NCBI RefSeq assembly: GCF_900109855.1
Contig: NZ_FOBO01000003.1
Coordinates: forward strand, 124,001 to 188,000
DNA length: 64,000 bases
Direction of reading: 5' to 3'
Source: Roseovarius tolerans
GTDB lineage: Bacteria; Pseudomonadota; Alphaproteobacteria; Rhodobacterales; Rhodobacteraceae
Shown here: positions 1 through 10,185 of the stretch, piece after piece
How the letters are laid out: every line of letters begins with the position of its first letter
Numbering within the stretch: the first letter of the stretch is position 1
Notes under the pieces: generated by a model
The model's database searches: none
What the model saw: the letters and a program-made list of their open reading frames with translations, nothing else
What the model was told of the DNA's origin: nothing
Position numbers and translations under genes: made by a program

Positions 1-36
1 ACCGGCCCCCACGCTCCGACATCAAGGAGATCCCAG

Positions 37-1197
37 ATGGCCAAACGTGACTATTACGAAGTGCTCGGGCTTTCCAAGGGCGCCTCGGCAGACGAGATCA
101 AGAAAGCCTACCGCACCAAGGCGAAAGAGCTTCACCCCGACCGCAATTCCGACAATCCGGACGCCGAAAAGCATTTCAAGGAAGCGGGCGAGGCCTATGA
201 CGTCCTGAAAGACCCCGAGAAGAAGGCCGCTTATGACCGGTTCGGCCATGCCGCCTTTGATGGCGGTATGGGCGGCGGCGGCGCGCGTCCCGGCGGCGGG
301 TTCGGCGGCGGGGCAGGGCAGGGCGATTTCGCCTCGGCATTCTCGGACGTGTTCGACGATCTGTTTGGCGATTTCATGGGTGGCGGCCGTGGTGGCGGTC
401 GTCAGCGCGCGGCCCGCGGTGCCGACCTGCGCTATAACCTGCGCGTAACCCTGGAAGAGGCCTATGGAGGCCTGCAAAAAAGCATCAAGGTGCCTTCTGC
501 CGTGCCGTGCGACGAATGCGATGGCTCGGGGGCCGAGGGTGGCGCACAGCCTACAACCTGTCCGACCTGTTCGGGCATGGGCAAGGTGCGTGCGCAGCAG
601 GGCTTTTTCACCGTCGAACGCACATGCCCCACCTGTGGTGGGATCGGCCAGATCATCAAGAATCCCTGCAAGGTCTGCCAGGGGCAGGGTCGTGTGCAGA
701 AGGATCGCGCGCTCAGCGTGAACATCCCCGCAGGCGTCGAGACCGGCACGCGCATCCGTCTCGCCGGAGAGGGTGAGGCCGGTATGCGCGGCGGTCCGGC
801 GGGTGATCTTTATATCTTCATCGAGGTGACCAAGCACGAGCTGTTCGAACGTGAGGATACCAACCTCTTCTGCCGGGTGCCGGTGTCGATGGCCAAGGCC
901 GCGCTTGGCGGCGACATCGAGGTTCCGACGATCGAGGGCGGGCGCAGCCGCGTCAAGATCCCCGCAGGGTCACAGTCGGGTCGCCAGATGCGGCTGCGCG
1001 GCAAGGGCATGCCAGCCCTGCGCGGCGGTGCGCCCGGCGACATGTTCATCGAACTGGCTGTGGAAACCCCGGTCAACCTCACCTCGAAGCAGAAAGAGTT
1101 GTTGCGTGAGTTCGATGCGCTGAGCGAGGATAACAACCCCGAGAGCAAGAGCTTCTTTTCGTCGGTCAAGAACTTCTGGGATTCGATGAAAAGCTGA
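37..1197 (+). CDS. dnaJ: Molecular chaperone DnaJ (Hsp40)
   Basis: Co-chaperone that delivers unfolded clients to DnaK and stimulates its ATPase in the cytoplasm. The 386-residue product has the full type I layout. An N-terminal J domain carries the HPD tripeptide in ELHPDRN (about residue 34). A Gly/Phe-rich linker follows (about 75-115). Four CxxCxGxG zinc repeats come next ([32 protein letters not shown]; about 155-220), then the C-terminal substrate-binding beta domains. AAGGAGA lies 7 bases before the ATG. The window begins only 36 bases upstream, so the expected dnaK neighbour cannot be seen. Length and motifs are normal for the family. Confidence 0.98.
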   Translation: MAKRDYYEVLGLSKGASADEIKKAYRTKAKELHPDRNSDNPDAEKHFKEAGEAYDVLKDPEKKAAYDRFGHAAFDGGMGGGGARPGGGFGGGAGQGDFASAFSDVFDDLFGDFMGGGRGGGRQRAARGADLRYNLRVTLEEAYGGLQKSIKVPSAVPCDECDGSGAEGGAQPTTCPTCSGMGKVRAQQGFFTVERTCPTCGGIGQIIKNPCKVCQGQGRVQKDRALSVNIPAGVETGTRIRLAGEGEAGMRGGPAGDLYIFIEVTKHELFEREDTNLFCRVPVSMAKAALGGDIEVPTIEGGRSRVKIPAGSQSGRQMRLRGKGMPALRGGAPGDMFIELAVETPVNLTSKQKELLREFDALSEDNNPESKSFFSSVKNFWDSMKS

Positions 1198-1210
1198 TGC
1201 TGGACGCGCG

Positions 1211-1225
1211 TTAACCGTTTTCTAA
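1211..1225 (+). promoter_or_regulatory. Near-consensus CtrA-type box upstream of radC
   Basis: TTAA-CCGTTTT-CTAA matches the alphaproteobacterial CtrA pattern TTAA-N7-TTAA at 7 of 8 fixed positions and includes the frequent TTAACC half-site. It sits 24-38 bases before the upstream radC ATG at 1249, a sensible promoter position. The motif is seen directly; CtrA binding is inferred and the motif is short. Confidence 0.3.
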
Positions 1226-1248
1226 CGCTCCATTGGCAGGGTAGGGGC

Positions 1249-1416
1249 ATGACAGATGCCCCTGCCTTTTCCGAGCGGCTATTGCCGCTCTTTGCGCCCC
1301 AGACGGCGACGCCAGTCACCCTGTCCGCCGCCCAGCCATCCTATATCCGCGATCACCGGCAGCGATTGCGTGCGCGCTTCCTTGATGGCGGCGCACAGGC
1401 GGTACCGGATTACTAG
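1249..1416 (+). pseudogene. radC: N-terminal part of radC, ended by an in-frame amber codon
   Basis: An ATG at 1249, preceded by GGTAGGGG, opens a 55-residue reading frame. Its end (HRQRLRARFLDGGAQAVPDY) is the usual N-terminal RadC helix-hairpin-helix entry. It then meets TAG at 1414-1416. RadC proteins normally have Glu here (PDYE followed by M/L-LEL), so a single GAG-to-TAG change explains the stop. The remainder of radC continues in the same frame from an ATG directly after the TAG. This is either a nonsense mutation, a sequencing error, or a real TAGATG stop-restart. Confidence 0.75.
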
Positions 1417-2007
1417 ATGCTGGAACTCGTTCTCTTTCGCGCCATTCCGCGCCGCGATGTGAAACCGCTGGCGCGCGCACTCTTGGACATGTTCGGTGAT
1501 TTCGCCGGGGTCATCTCCGCCCCGGCGGAGCGGCTCTCGGGGGTCGCTGGCGTGGGCGAAGCGGTGATCTGCGAGTTGAAGGTGGTCGAGGCGGCGGCGC
1601 ACCGGCTGGCGCAGGCGCGGGTGATGAACCGAGCCGTGCTCTCGTCCTGGGAGGCGCTGCTGTCCTATTGCCGGGCCAGCATGGCACATCGCGAGACCGA
1701 ACAGTTCCGCGTTTTCTATCTAGACCGCAAGAACGTGTTGATCGCGGATGAGGAACAGGCGCGCGGAACGGTGGATCACGTGCCGGTCTATCCGCGCGAG
1801 GTGGTCAGGCGCGCGCTGCAACTCAATGCGAGCGCGTTGATCCTCGTGCACAATCACCCCTCGGGTGATCCCACACCCTCGGCGGCGGATATCGACATGA
1901 CCGCGCAGGTCGGTCGCGCGGCCGAAGTGCTGGGTATCACGCTGCACGATCACGTGGTCATCGGGCGTGCAGGCGAGGTGAGCTTTCGCGCGGACGGCTA
2001 TCTCTAG
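1417..2007 (+). CDS. radC: RadC family JAB-domain protein (body, possibly separately translated)
   Basis: Holds the C-terminal 196 residues of RadC: the rest of the helix-hairpin-helix region (about 1-55) and a JAB1/MPN-like metalloprotease-fold domain with the hallmark [16 protein letters not shown] (about 143-158). The in-vivo role of RadC is unsettled. It is no longer regarded as a proven recombinational repair enzyme, and in several bacteria it clusters with mobile DNA or competence genes. The ATG directly follows an in-frame amber codon that ends the normal N terminus, so a full protein needs suppression and a separate body needs re-initiation. The 3' end overlaps the convergent OmpA-family gene by 4 bases. 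Confidence 0.85.
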   Translation: MLELVLFRAIPRRDVKPLARALLDMFGDFAGVISAPAERLSGVAGVGEAVICELKVVEAAAHRLAQARVMNRAVLSSWEALLSYCRASMAHRETEQFRVFYLDRKNVLIADEEQARGTVDHVPVYPREVVRRALQLNASALILVHNHPSGDPTPSAADIDMTAQVGRAAEVLGITLHDHVVIGRAGEVSFRADGYL

Positions 2008-3563
2008 CGGAGCCAGACCTCGACCCGACGGTTCACCTGGCGGCCCCAGGCGGTATCGTCGCAGGCCATGGGCATCGCCTCGCCGAACGCCTCAACGGCA
2101 AGGTCGATCTGTTCGAGCCGGGCGGTTTCAGCGGCCCGGACAACGGCCCGCCGCACCGTTTCGGCCCGCCGCAGGGCGATCTCGCGATTGGTTTCGGCCG
2201 GGCCCTCGCCATCGGAGAACCCGACAAAGACCAAACGGCGATTGTCATACAGTCCAAGCTCCAGTGCCCTTGCCAGTTGCTGCGCGTTGGAACGGGACTG
2301 GGCATCGAGCCGGACCGATCCGGTTTCGAAGCGGAACGTGGTGGTCAGTCGCTTGAGCGGGGCAAGCGTGCGCACCATGCGCTGCAACTCGCCCAACCCC
2401 AGTTCGTCGCCCGCCTGCGCGATCGCATTCGCGAACCGGTCGCCTTGCGCGTTGATCTCGATCTCCTCGGGGGTCTGATCGACAAATCCCGCGCGACGGA
2501 TGACCAGTTGCGCCGAGGGATCGCGCAAATAGGCGATGAACTCGCGGCCCAGCTTGGGCAGACGGCGTGCGGGGAGATAGAGAAAGAGTGGCGCGGTCAG
2601 CGGGTAATCCTCGGTCTTGACCGCCCGGCGCGTCGCGCGCAGCGCAAATCCGCAGGCCCCGGTAATGGGTAATTCCCACGTGTCACCCTGCTCGGAGCGC
2701 GTCGTGAGACCGAGCGCAAAAGGATCGCTCGCGACGGCCTTGGCGAAGGCTGCACCATTGGCATGCCGTTCGACACGTTCCAGCAGGCGGCGGCCTTCGG
2801 GGACAAGCACCTGATCGACACTGGCTTGTCCGATCCCGGTTTCCGCCGACCACAGGTGAATATCGATTGGCGCATCCGGGCCGCCCAGATCGGCCCAGTT
2901 CACGATCTCGCCCGCCAATGCGCGCGACAATTGCCGCAGGCTGATGCCTTGCGTGGGGTTGCTTGGAGCTACGACTGGAACCAGCGCATCCAGCGCAAGC
3001 ACTCGCGCCCGTCCCGGTGCCGAGAGATTGCCAAGCCCTGCCTCTCGTGCGCGCTCCAGTTCACCTTGCCGAATCTCGCGCAATGTCATGGCGATATCCG
3101 CCTCGTTGGCGAGAAGGTCGGCAAACCCCTCATCGGTATTGGTCAGGCGAAAGGTGAATTCCCCGATCAGGGTGGCGTCCTGACCGGTATGCAGATCAAA
3201 ACGCAGTTCCGTCGGCGTGTCGGTCACGCGCCGCAGATCGTAGTCACCACGAATGGCAAAGGCTTCGAGCAGGGCGGGCATGAGAATGCGGCCGACTGCC
3301 GGCGCGCCGGAAAACACCAGCCGCGCGACATAGGCCTCGAGATTGGGGCAGCCGGGCCCCTCGCAGGCGACGCCTGATCCATCGACGGTCAATTCGCCAT
3401 ATACCGTATCGACACGATAGAATTCGCCGTCAAAGCCCAGAAGGTTGCCGGATATTTCGACAGAGCCATCATGAGAGCGGAGCGTCACATCTTGTGCTGC
3501 GACCGCGATCGGAATGACCAGAAGACAAAGTGCGGCGAGGATCGCCGCACGCAATGCTGTCAT
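2004..3563 (-). CDS. PstS-like substrate-binding / OmpA family periplasmic protein
   Basis: A 519-residue exported protein with a clear signal peptide (about residues 1-23, ending AVAAQ). The middle (about 90-350) resembles a periplasmic phosphate-type solute-binding domain. The C-terminal 120 residues form an OmpA-like peptidoglycan-binding domain, with [10 protein letters not shown], an [16 protein letters not shown] helix and terminal NRRVEVWLR. Rhodobacterales commonly carry this fusion; the ligand is unknown. No permease or ATPase lies next to it, so a classical ABC role is unlikely. Inference: an envelope protein that binds the cell wall while presenting a solute-binding module. It is convergent with radC, and its start lies 26 bases from the end of the next minus-strand gene. 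Confidence 0.82.
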   Translation of the reverse strand: MTALRAAILAALCLLVIPIAVAAQDVTLRSHDGSVEISGNLLGFDGEFYRVDTVYGELTVDGSGVACEGPGCPNLEAYVARLVFSGAPAVGRILMPALLEAFAIRGDYDLRRVTDTPTELRFDLHTGQDATLIGEFTFRLTNTDEGFADLLANEADIAMTLREIRQGELERAREAGLGNLSAPGRARVLALDALVPVVAPSNPTQGISLRQLSRALAGEIVNWADLGGPDAPIDIHLWSAETGIGQASVDQVLVPEGRRLLERVERHANGAAFAKAVASDPFALGLTTRSEQGDTWELPITGACGFALRATRRAVKTEDYPLTAPLFLYLPARRLPKLGREFIAYLRDPSAQLVIRRAGFVDQTPEEIEINAQGDRFANAIAQAGDELGLGELQRMVRTLAPLKRLTTTFRFETGSVRLDAQSRSNAQQLARALELGLYDNRRLVFVGFSDGEGPAETNREIALRRAETVRRAVVRAAETARLEQIDLAVEAFGEAMPMACDDTAWGRQVNRRVEVWLR

Positions 3564-3589
3564 GTCCTGCCCCCCTGAAAAACGCGGTC

Positions 3590-4570
3590 TTAGTTTTGCG
3601 CGATCTTCAGGTCATTGAACAGGTTTTTCAACACCAGAAACTCTCCGACGGCCTCGCAATCGGGCATGGCCAGCACAATATCCTGCACCTTGAGCCCAGC
3701 ATCGCCGGTGGCGATGGTCTGCGCCTCGAGGTCGCGGCCGCAATTTGCCGCGCTAACCTCGGCCTCGACACGCAGGGTCACGTCGCCGGCGCGCGTGGCG
3801 GTGCCGGTGGGGAAGGTGTAGACTTCGGCCATCAGGCCCTGATCGGTGCCGGGGATGCCAAGACGCGTCAGAAACCCACCTTCGCCTGCGATTCCGCGTG
3901 CCTTGTCCTGCGTGGATGCGGCCCAGATATGACCCGCCTCACCGAAATCTGCGCCGTATTCGAGGGCGTGCAGCGAGAGGCTGTCTGAACTGCCGCTCCA
4001 TTGCACGACAAAGCGATCGTAGAGTGGGAGCGTATCGACATCCGCCGTCGCCAACGCCCCCTCGCCGTCGGCGAAAGACACGATGAAAACCGCGCTCTCG
4101 CTCAGCGCCGGCACTTCAAGCCTGCTTTGCCCGGCGCTATCGGTCGCGGCGTTGAACATCATGCCGTTGTGATGAACCGTGAAACGCTCGTTGATGCGGC
4201 AGGGGGCTGACACGGCCAGTTCGACCATCGCGCCCTTGCGCAGCGCGGCATCCATCTCGTAGTCGCATGTGAAGGTCGGGGCGACCTCTTCCTGCGGCAG
4301 GATGTCGGGTGTCACCGTCTCCTCGGCCACGGCGAGCGTAACCGGTACCGCCGGGAGCGCGACCGGGCCCGGCATCGCCGCAGGAGGTGTGGGCGCGGCA
4401 GATGTCAGTTCGATCTGGGAAATTTCCACTGGTTTGTTGAGCACCGGAACCGAGACCGATTGCATCGCAGCCACTTGGTGCGACGGCGCCTGCGCCTGCA
4501 TGAAAAATCCAATTCCAAGCGCGCAGGCAAAGGTGCCGCCCGCAATGATGTAACGTCGAGCCTTTGACAT
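3590..4570 (-). CDS. Membrane-anchored hypothetical protein encoded beside secA
   Basis: A 326-residue protein with one N-terminal hydrophobic segment (about residues 7-24, YIIAGGTFACALGIGFFMQ), then a Pro/Ala-rich linker and a predicted extracytoplasmic region with scattered cysteines (TCDYEMDA, SAPCRIN, AANCGRD, MPDCEAV). The ATG at 4570 is chosen because GGAGAG lies 5 bases before it; an ATG at 4582 is also open. I recognise no catalytic motif. Similar genes recur beside secA in Rhodobacterales and are sometimes labelled translocase, probably from position alone. The cysteines suggest disulphides in the periplasm. Function unknown. Confidence 0.7.
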   Translation of the reverse strand: MSKARRYIIAGGTFACALGIGFFMQAQAPSHQVAAMQSVSVPVLNKPVEISQIELTSAAPTPPAAMPGPVALPAVPVTLAVAEETVTPDILPQEEVAPTFTCDYEMDAALRKGAMVELAVSAPCRINERFTVHHNGMMFNAATDSAGQSRLEVPALSESAVFIVSFADGEGALATADVDTLPLYDRFVVQWSGSSDSLSLHALEYGADFGEAGHIWAASTQDKARGIAGEGGFLTRLGIPGTDQGLMAEVYTFPTGTATRAGDVTLRVEAEVSAANCGRDLEAQTIATGDAGLKVQDIVLAMPDCEAVGEFLVLKNLFNDLKIAQN

Positions 4571-4665
4571 AGTGCTCTCCATACCAAAACACGGTTGGTA
4601 TAGAGGCTAGGCGTTAATAATGGCTTCCCAATGGCAGGGAAAAGGTCTCAATCAGGCGATTTTTC

Positions 4666-7362
4666 TCAACTCAGCCGTCCGTGGCAATGCTTGAATTTCT
4701 TGCCGGAGCCGCAGGGGCAGGGCTCGTTACGGCCCGGGTTTCCCCATGTCGAGGGATCGCTCTCGACAAAGCCCGGCGCACCCTCTGCGGATGGTTCGGC
4801 GGGGGTTTCGGGCTGTGCGGCGGCCTCCATCGCGGCGCGCTGCTCCTGCAATTCGCGCATCAGTGACTGTTGCTCTTCTTCCGACATTGGACGGATCTGC
4901 GAGAGCTTCTTGGTCACGTCCATACGCAGGCTGTCGAGCATGGTCTCAAAGAGTTGGAACGACTCGTTCTTGTATTCGTTGAGCGGATCGCGCTGAGCAT
5001 AACCGCGGAAACCAACGACGCTGCGCAGGTGTTCGAGCGTCAGCAGATGCTCGCGCCATTTGCCGTCGATGGTCTGCAAGAGCACCTGCTTCTCGATCAT
5101 GCGCATGCTCTCGGGGCCGAACTGGGCGGCTTTGGCGGCCATCATTTCGTCGGCGGCCTTGTCCAGGCGTTCGATGATCTCCTCGTCGTCCACGCCCTCC
5201 TCGGCGGCCCAATCAATCACCGGCAGATCCATGTTGAGATGCTCGATCACCGCAGCATGAAGGCCCTCGGTATCCCATTGATCGGCATAGGTCTTGGGCG
5301 GCATATACTGGTCGACGAGATCGGTGATAACCTCGGCGCGCATGTCGCTGATGATCTCGCTGAGATCCTTGGCCTTCATGATGTCGAGGCGCTGCTTGAA
5401 GATCACCTTGCGCTGTTCGTTCATCACGTCGTCGAATTTCAGCAATTGCTTGCGGATATCGAAATTGCGCCCTTCCACCTTGGCCTGGGCGCGTTCCAGC
5501 GATTTGTTAACCCAAGGGTGAATGATTGCTTCGCCTTCCTTCATGCCAAGCGTCGAGAGCACCTTTTCCAGCCGCTCTGAGCCGAAGATGCGCATCAGGT
5601 CGTCATCGAGGCTGAGGAAAAAGGCCGACCGCCCCGGATCGCCCTGACGGCCCGAGCGACCGCGCAGCTGGTTGTCGATGCGGCGGCTCTCATGGCGCTC
5701 GGTGGCGAGCACGAAGAGCCCGCCTGCGGCCTTGACGGCCTCTTCGTCGGCGGTGTGTGCTTCTTCGATGTGGCGGCGGATGTCCTCGGGGTCACCCTCG
5801 GGATCGGCAGCAATCGCCTCCATGATCTGGAAATCGAGATTGCCGCCGAGTTTGATGTCGGTGCCGCGCCCGGCCATGTTGGTTGCGATGGTCACCGCAC
5901 CCAGCTTGCCGGCATCGGCGATGATCTGCGCCTCTTTCTCGTGCTGGCGGGCGTTGAGCACGTTATGCGTGATCCCCGCCTTGGTCAGCAGCGTGCTCAG
6001 CATCTCGGATTTCTCGATCGAGGTGGTGCCGACGAGGATCGGCTGTCCCTTGCCATGGGCGTCGCGAATCTCCTCGACGATGGCGTCGTATTTTTCCTGC
6101 TGGGTGCGATAGACGGCATCGTCTTGATCAACCCGCGCAATCGGCTGGTTGGTGGGCACCTCGACCACGCCGAGGCCGTAGATCTCCGCGAATTCCTCGG
6201 CCTCGGTGACGGCGGTGCCGGTCATGCCGGACAGCTTGTCATAGAGGCGGAAATAATTCTGGAAGGTCACGCTGGCGAGGGTCACGTTCTCGGGCTGGAT
6301 CTGGCAGCCTTCCTTGGCCTCGATGGCCTGATGCAGGCCATCCGACAAACGGCGCCCCGCCATCATGCGACCGGTGAATTCGTCGATCAGTACGACGTCA
6401 CCGTCACGCACGATGTAATCCTTGTCCTTGTTGAACAGTTTGTGCGCGCGCAGGCCCTGGTTGACGTGGTGCACGATGGTCGTGCTTTCGGGGTCGTAGA
6501 GCGATTGATCCTCGGGCAGGATGCCACGTTCCTTGAGGAGGTTTTCCAGATACTCGTTTCCGTCATCGGTGAAGGTGACGTTGCGGGTTTTTTCGTCGAG
6601 CGAATAGTGATCGTCGCTTAATTCCGGGATCAGTGCGTCGATGGTCTGATACAGTTCACTGCGGTCCTGGCTAGGGCCCGATATGATCAGCGGTGTGCGC
6701 GCCTCGTCGATCAGGATGCTGTCGACCTCGTCTACCACGGCGAAATTATGCGCGCGTTGGTTCATCTCTTCGAGCGAGGCTTTCATGTTGTCGCGCAGAT
6801 AATCGAACCCAAGCTCGTTATTGGTGGCATAGGTGACATCAGCACCATAGGCGGTCTTTTTCTCGGCTTCCGGCTGTTGCGGATAGACGACGCCCGTGGT
6901 CATGCCGAGCGCGGCAAAGACCTTGCCCATCCACTCGGCATCGCGCCGGGCAAGATAGTCGTTCACGGTGACCACATGCACGCCCTTGCCGGAAAGCGCA
7001 TTGAGATAGCAGGGGAAGGTCGCCACAAGGGTCTTGCCCTCGCCGGTCTTCATCTCGGAAATGTTGCCCTGATGCAGGAAGATGCCGCCCATCAGCTGCA
7101 CATCGAAGGCGCGCAGTCCAAGCGCGCGGCGGGCCGCCTCGCGGCAATTGGCAAAGGCCTCGGGCAAGAGCGCATCGAGGCTCTCGCCGTCGGCGATACG
7201 CTTGCGGAACTCTTCCGTCTTGGCGATAAGCCCGTCGTCGCTCAGGGCCTCGTATTCGGGTTCCAGTGCGTTGATCTTTTCGACCAGCGGGCGCGTCGCC
7301 TTGATCTTGCGGTCGTTCGGTGTGCCGAAGATCTTTCGCGCGACCGTTCCAATACCCAACAT
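4666..7362 (-). CDS. secA: Preprotein translocase ATPase SecA
   Basis: Motor of the Sec pathway that pushes unfolded preproteins through SecYEG at the inner membrane. At 898 residues the length is typical. Visible motifs are Walker A MKTGEGKT (about 104-111), the DEAD-like [16 protein letters not shown] (about 210-225), helicase motif VI near [13 protein letters not shown], and a C-terminal SEC-C zinc ligand set [14 protein letters not shown], which binds SecB or the ribosome. It is divergent from the parvulin gene across 190 bases, a pairing that makes sense because both act on exported proteins. Confidence 0.99.
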   Translation of the reverse strand: MLGIGTVARKIFGTPNDRKIKATRPLVEKINALEPEYEALSDDGLIAKTEEFRKRIADGESLDALLPEAFANCREAARRALGLRAFDVQLMGGIFLHQGNISEMKTGEGKTLVATFPCYLNALSGKGVHVVTVNDYLARRDAEWMGKVFAALGMTTGVVYPQQPEAEKKTAYGADVTYATNNELGFDYLRDNMKASLEEMNQRAHNFAVVDEVDSILIDEARTPLIISGPSQDRSELYQTIDALIPELSDDHYSLDEKTRNVTFTDDGNEYLENLLKERGILPEDQSLYDPESTTIVHHVNQGLRAHKLFNKDKDYIVRDGDVVLIDEFTGRMMAGRRLSDGLHQAIEAKEGCQIQPENVTLASVTFQNYFRLYDKLSGMTGTAVTEAEEFAEIYGLGVVEVPTNQPIARVDQDDAVYRTQQEKYDAIVEEIRDAHGKGQPILVGTTSIEKSEMLSTLLTKAGITHNVLNARQHEKEAQIIADAGKLGAVTIATNMAGRGTDIKLGGNLDFQIMEAIAADPEGDPEDIRRHIEEAHTADEEAVKAAGGLFVLATERHESRRIDNQLRGRSGRQGDPGRSAFFLSLDDDLMRIFGSERLEKVLSTLGMKEGEAIIHPWVNKSLERAQAKVEGRNFDIRKQLLKFDDVMNEQRKVIFKQRLDIMKAKDLSEIISDMRAEVITDLVDQYMPPKTYADQWDTEGLHAAVIEHLNMDLPVIDWAAEEGVDDEEIIERLDKAADEMMAAKAAQFGPESMRMIEKQVLLQTIDGKWREHLLTLEHLRSVVGFRGYAQRDPLNEYKNESFQLFETMLDSLRMDVTKKLSQIRPMSEEEQQSLMRELQEQRAAMEAAAQPETPAEPSAEGAPGFVESDPSTWGNPGRNEPCPCGSGKKFKHCHGRLS

Positions 7363-7554
7363 GTTTTATCCGTTCTGGTGTTTTGACTGTCCGTGACAGG
7401 CAATCGCTTGCCCCGCTCGCCCGCGCGCCCTAAAACGGGCGCAAGTTGTCGGCTCGCGCCTTGGTTACGAGGCGATGTAAGGGGCCGCCGGAAAAGTGTC
7501 AACGTCGCGCGCCGTCACGCCCGGTGTCGCGTCACGCAATAAAGGGATGTTTCC

Positions 7555-8406
7555 ATGTTTCGCCGTATGATGACCTCGACCGCGCTTGCTGCCGGGCTGA
7601 TGCTGGGCACGCCGCTCATGGCGCAGGATGACCCCTCCGCCAAAACCGTCGTCGCCACCGTGGGTGACACCGAGATCACGCTGGGGCACATGCTGGCGCT
7701 GCGCGCGGGCCTTCCGCAACAATACGATCAGATCCCGCCAGAAGTGCTATTCAAGGGCGTGCTGGATCAGTTGGTGCAGCAGACCTTGTTGATGCAGGCG
7801 CATCAAGGCACGCCGTCGCTGGCCGCGCAGGTGCAACTCGAGAATGAGCGCCGCGCGATCCTCGCGGCGGATGTGGCCGATGATGTGCTGAACGACGCCC
7901 TGACCGATGAGGCGCTGCAAGAGGCCTATGAGGCGCGCTATTCGGGTGCCGAGCCCGAGACCGAATACAAGGCCGCGCATATCCTCGTGGAAACCGAGGA
8001 GGAGGCGCAAAAGCTGATCGAGGAGATCGAGGACGGGGCCAATTTCGCGGCCCTCGCGCAAGAGCACTCCACCGGTCCTTCCGGTCCTTCGGGCGGGGAT
8101 CTGGGCTGGTTCGGCGATGGCGTCATGGTGCCTGCTTTCTTCGACGCGGTCGCGGCTCTTGGTGAGGGCGGGGTCTCGGCTCCGGTGCAAACGCAATTCG
8201 GCTGGCACGTGATCCAGCTCAAGGAGACCCGGGTCAAGGAACGCCCCGCGCTTGACGAGGTGCGTGACGAACTGACGGGTGAACTGCGTCAGGCGGCCTT
8301 TGATGCCTATATCGCAGAGCTTGAGGCCGAAAGCAGCGTCGCGCGTGACGCGGGCGACGCGCTCGACCCCGCGCTGATCAACCAGACCGACCTTCTGGAG
8401 AACTGA
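7555..8406 (+). CDS. Parvulin-type peptidylprolyl isomerase, exported
   Basis: Catalyses cis-trans isomerisation of prolyl bonds in exported proteins. The 283-residue product has a signal peptide (about 1-22, ending PLMAQ), an N-terminal SurA/PrsA-like helical region (about 30-130), then a parvulin domain (about 138-235) with AAHILVETEEEA, GGDLGWFGDG and FGWHVIQL. This is close to the foldase/PrsA-like parvulins common in alphaproteobacteria. It starts 17 bases after AAGGGA and is followed after 3 bases by argJ, so the two are probably co-transcribed although functionally unrelated. Confidence 0.9.
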   Translation: MFRRMMTSTALAAGLMLGTPLMAQDDPSAKTVVATVGDTEITLGHMLALRAGLPQQYDQIPPEVLFKGVLDQLVQQTLLMQAHQGTPSLAAQVQLENERRAILAADVADDVLNDALTDEALQEAYEARYSGAEPETEYKAAHILVETEEEAQKLIEEIEDGANFAALAQEHSTGPSGPSGGDLGWFGDGVMVPAFFDAVAALGEGGVSAPVQTQFGWHVIQLKETRVKERPALDEVRDELTGELRQAAFDAYIAELEAESSVARDAGDALDPALINQTDLLEN

Positions 8407-8409
8407 GCC

Positions 8410-9639
8410 ATGGGCGCCAAACCGCCGCTTTCCCCGCTCGCCCCGGCGGGATTTCCCGAACTGCCCGAGATCGCCGGGGTGAGCTTTGCCACCACGGCGG
8501 CGGGGGTGCGCTACAAGGATCGCACCGACGTGATGCTGGCCAGCCTTGCGCCGGGCACGGCGATGGCGGGGGTGTTTACCCGCTCTGCCACGCGCTCGGC
8601 GGCGGTGCTGGATTGCCAAGACAAGATCGGCGGCACGCCTGCGGGCGGGGCCGCGATCCTCGTCAATTCCGGCAATGCCAATGCCTTTACCGGGCGGCGC
8701 GGGTCAGAAGCGGTCAGCGCCGTTACCGGCGCTGTCGCTGAAACGCTTGGCATCTCCGCGGCTCGGGTCTTTTCCTCGTCAACCGGTGTGATCGGCGAGC
8801 CGCTACCGCATGACCGCATTACCGGATGCCTTGATGATCTCAAATCCGCACTTTCGCCGCATGCCATCGAAACTGCGGCGCATGCGATCATGACCACCGA
8901 CACCTTTCCCAAGGGATCGGGCACCACGGTCACGATCGACGACCAGACCGTGCATATCGCGGGCATCGCCAAAGGGTCGGGCATGATCGCGCCCGACATG
9001 GCGACGATGCTGGTCTATATCTTCACCGATGCCGCGATCGAGCAAGACATTCTGCAAGACATGGTCAGTGCGCTCAACCGCACGACGTTCAATTGCATCA
9101 CCGTGGACAGCGACACTTCGACCTCCGACACGCTTCTGGTGGCCGCGACCGGGGCGTCGGGCATACGCGTGACCGAGACCAATGTCGGGTTCATGGAGGG
9201 GCTGCGCCGCGTCATGCTCGATCTGGCGCATCAGGTGGTGCGCGACGGTGAGGGTGCCACGAAATTCGTCGAGGTCTCGGTGACCGGCGGGGCTTCGGAT
9301 GCCGAGGCCCATGTGCATGCCAAATCCATTGCCAATTCGCCGCTGATCAAGACGGCGGTGGCGGGCGAAGACCCGAACTGGGGCCGCGTGGTGATGGCGG
9401 TGGGCAAATCCGGCGCGCGGGCAGATCGTGACCGTCTGTCCATCTGGTTCGGCGATCTGGAGGTGGCGCGCGAGGGATTTGTCAGCCCCGATTATGACGA
9501 GGCGAGGGCCGCAGCCTACATGAAGAACCAGGACATTGTGATTCATGTCGATCTGGGTCTCGGTGGCGGCACGGCGCGCGTCTGGACCTGCGACCTGACC
9601 CATGGCTATATCGACATCAACGCGGATTACCGGTCTTGA
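8410..9639 (+). CDS. argJ: Arginine biosynthesis bifunctional protein ArgJ
   Basis: Glutamate N-acetyltransferase (ornithine acetyltransferase), which recycles the acetyl group from N-acetylornithine to glutamate. Many members also act as N-acetylglutamate synthase. The 409 residues include the autocleavage region GSGMIAPDMATML, in which the Ala-Thr bond is cut and Thr becomes the nucleophile of the beta chain. Also visible are NSGNANAFTG near the N terminus and GEDPNWGRVVMAVGKSGA towards the C terminus. It sits 3 bases after the isomerase gene and overlaps mutT by 4 bases. Confidence 0.97.
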   Translation: MGAKPPLSPLAPAGFPELPEIAGVSFATTAAGVRYKDRTDVMLASLAPGTAMAGVFTRSATRSAAVLDCQDKIGGTPAGGAAILVNSGNANAFTGRRGSEAVSAVTGAVAETLGISAARVFSSSTGVIGEPLPHDRITGCLDDLKSALSPHAIETAAHAIMTTDTFPKGSGTTVTIDDQTVHIAGIAKGSGMIAPDMATMLVYIFTDAAIEQDILQDMVSALNRTTFNCITVDSDTSTSDTLLVAATGASGIRVTETNVGFMEGLRRVMLDLAHQVVRDGEGATKFVEVSVTGGASDAEAHVHAKSIANSPLIKTAVAGEDPNWGRVVMAVGKSGARADRDRLSIWFGDLEVAREGFVSPDYDEARAAAYMKNQDIVIHVDLGLGGGTARVWTCDLTHGYIDINADYRS

Positions 9640-10034
9640 AGACGGTTCTGGTTTCGGCCGTGGCGCTCATCGACGTGGATGGGCGCATCCTGCTCACGCA
9701 GCGCCCCGAGGGCAAATCCATGGCCGGGCTGTGGGAATTTCCCGGCGGCAAGGTGGAGCCGGGAGAGACGCCGGAACACGCGCTGATCCGCGAATTACAG
9801 GAAGAGATCGGCATCGACACATGGGCGTCCTGCCTTGCCCCCTTGACGTTCGCCAGCCATTCCTATGAAGAGTTTCACCTGCTGATGCCGCTCTTTGCAT
9901 GTCGCAAATGGCAGGGCATTCCGCAGGGCCGCGAAGGGCAGGCCCTCAAATGGGTGCGCGTGGGTGATCTGAAATCCTACCCCATGCCGCCTGCTGATAT
10001 CCCACTGATCCCGATCCTGCGCGATTGGCTCTGA
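9636..10034 (+). CDS. mutT: NUDIX hydrolase, MutT type (8-oxo-dGTP diphosphatase)
   Basis: Removes oxidised guanine nucleotides from the pool by hydrolysing 8-oxo-dGTP to the monophosphate. The 132-residue protein carries the NUDIX box GGKVEPGETPEHALIRELQEEIG (given here as two parts: GGKVEPGETPEHA and LIRELQEEIG; about 36-58), with the RELQEE metal ligands. The start is TTG at 9636, overlapping the argJ stop in a TTGA arrangement, so translation is likely coupled to argJ. The length matches MutT. The exact nucleotide specificity is inferred from similarity. Confidence 0.9.
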   Translation: MKTVLVSAVALIDVDGRILLTQRPEGKSMAGLWEFPGGKVEPGETPEHALIRELQEEIGIDTWASCLAPLTFASHSYEEFHLLMPLFACRKWQGIPQGREGQALKWVRVGDLKSYPMPPADIPLIPILRDWL

Positions 10035-10185
10035 CAGCGCCGGGCAGAGCCAAAGGCGTGCGGGGTATCGAAAGAGCCTGCCGCTGATCCCTTTGGCCAT
10101 TGGCCGTTCCGCACTTTTCTTGGCATTCTAAAACTACCAGAGCAACGGACGCCTGACGGCGCGTTTTAGACGAGGAATTGTAAAG

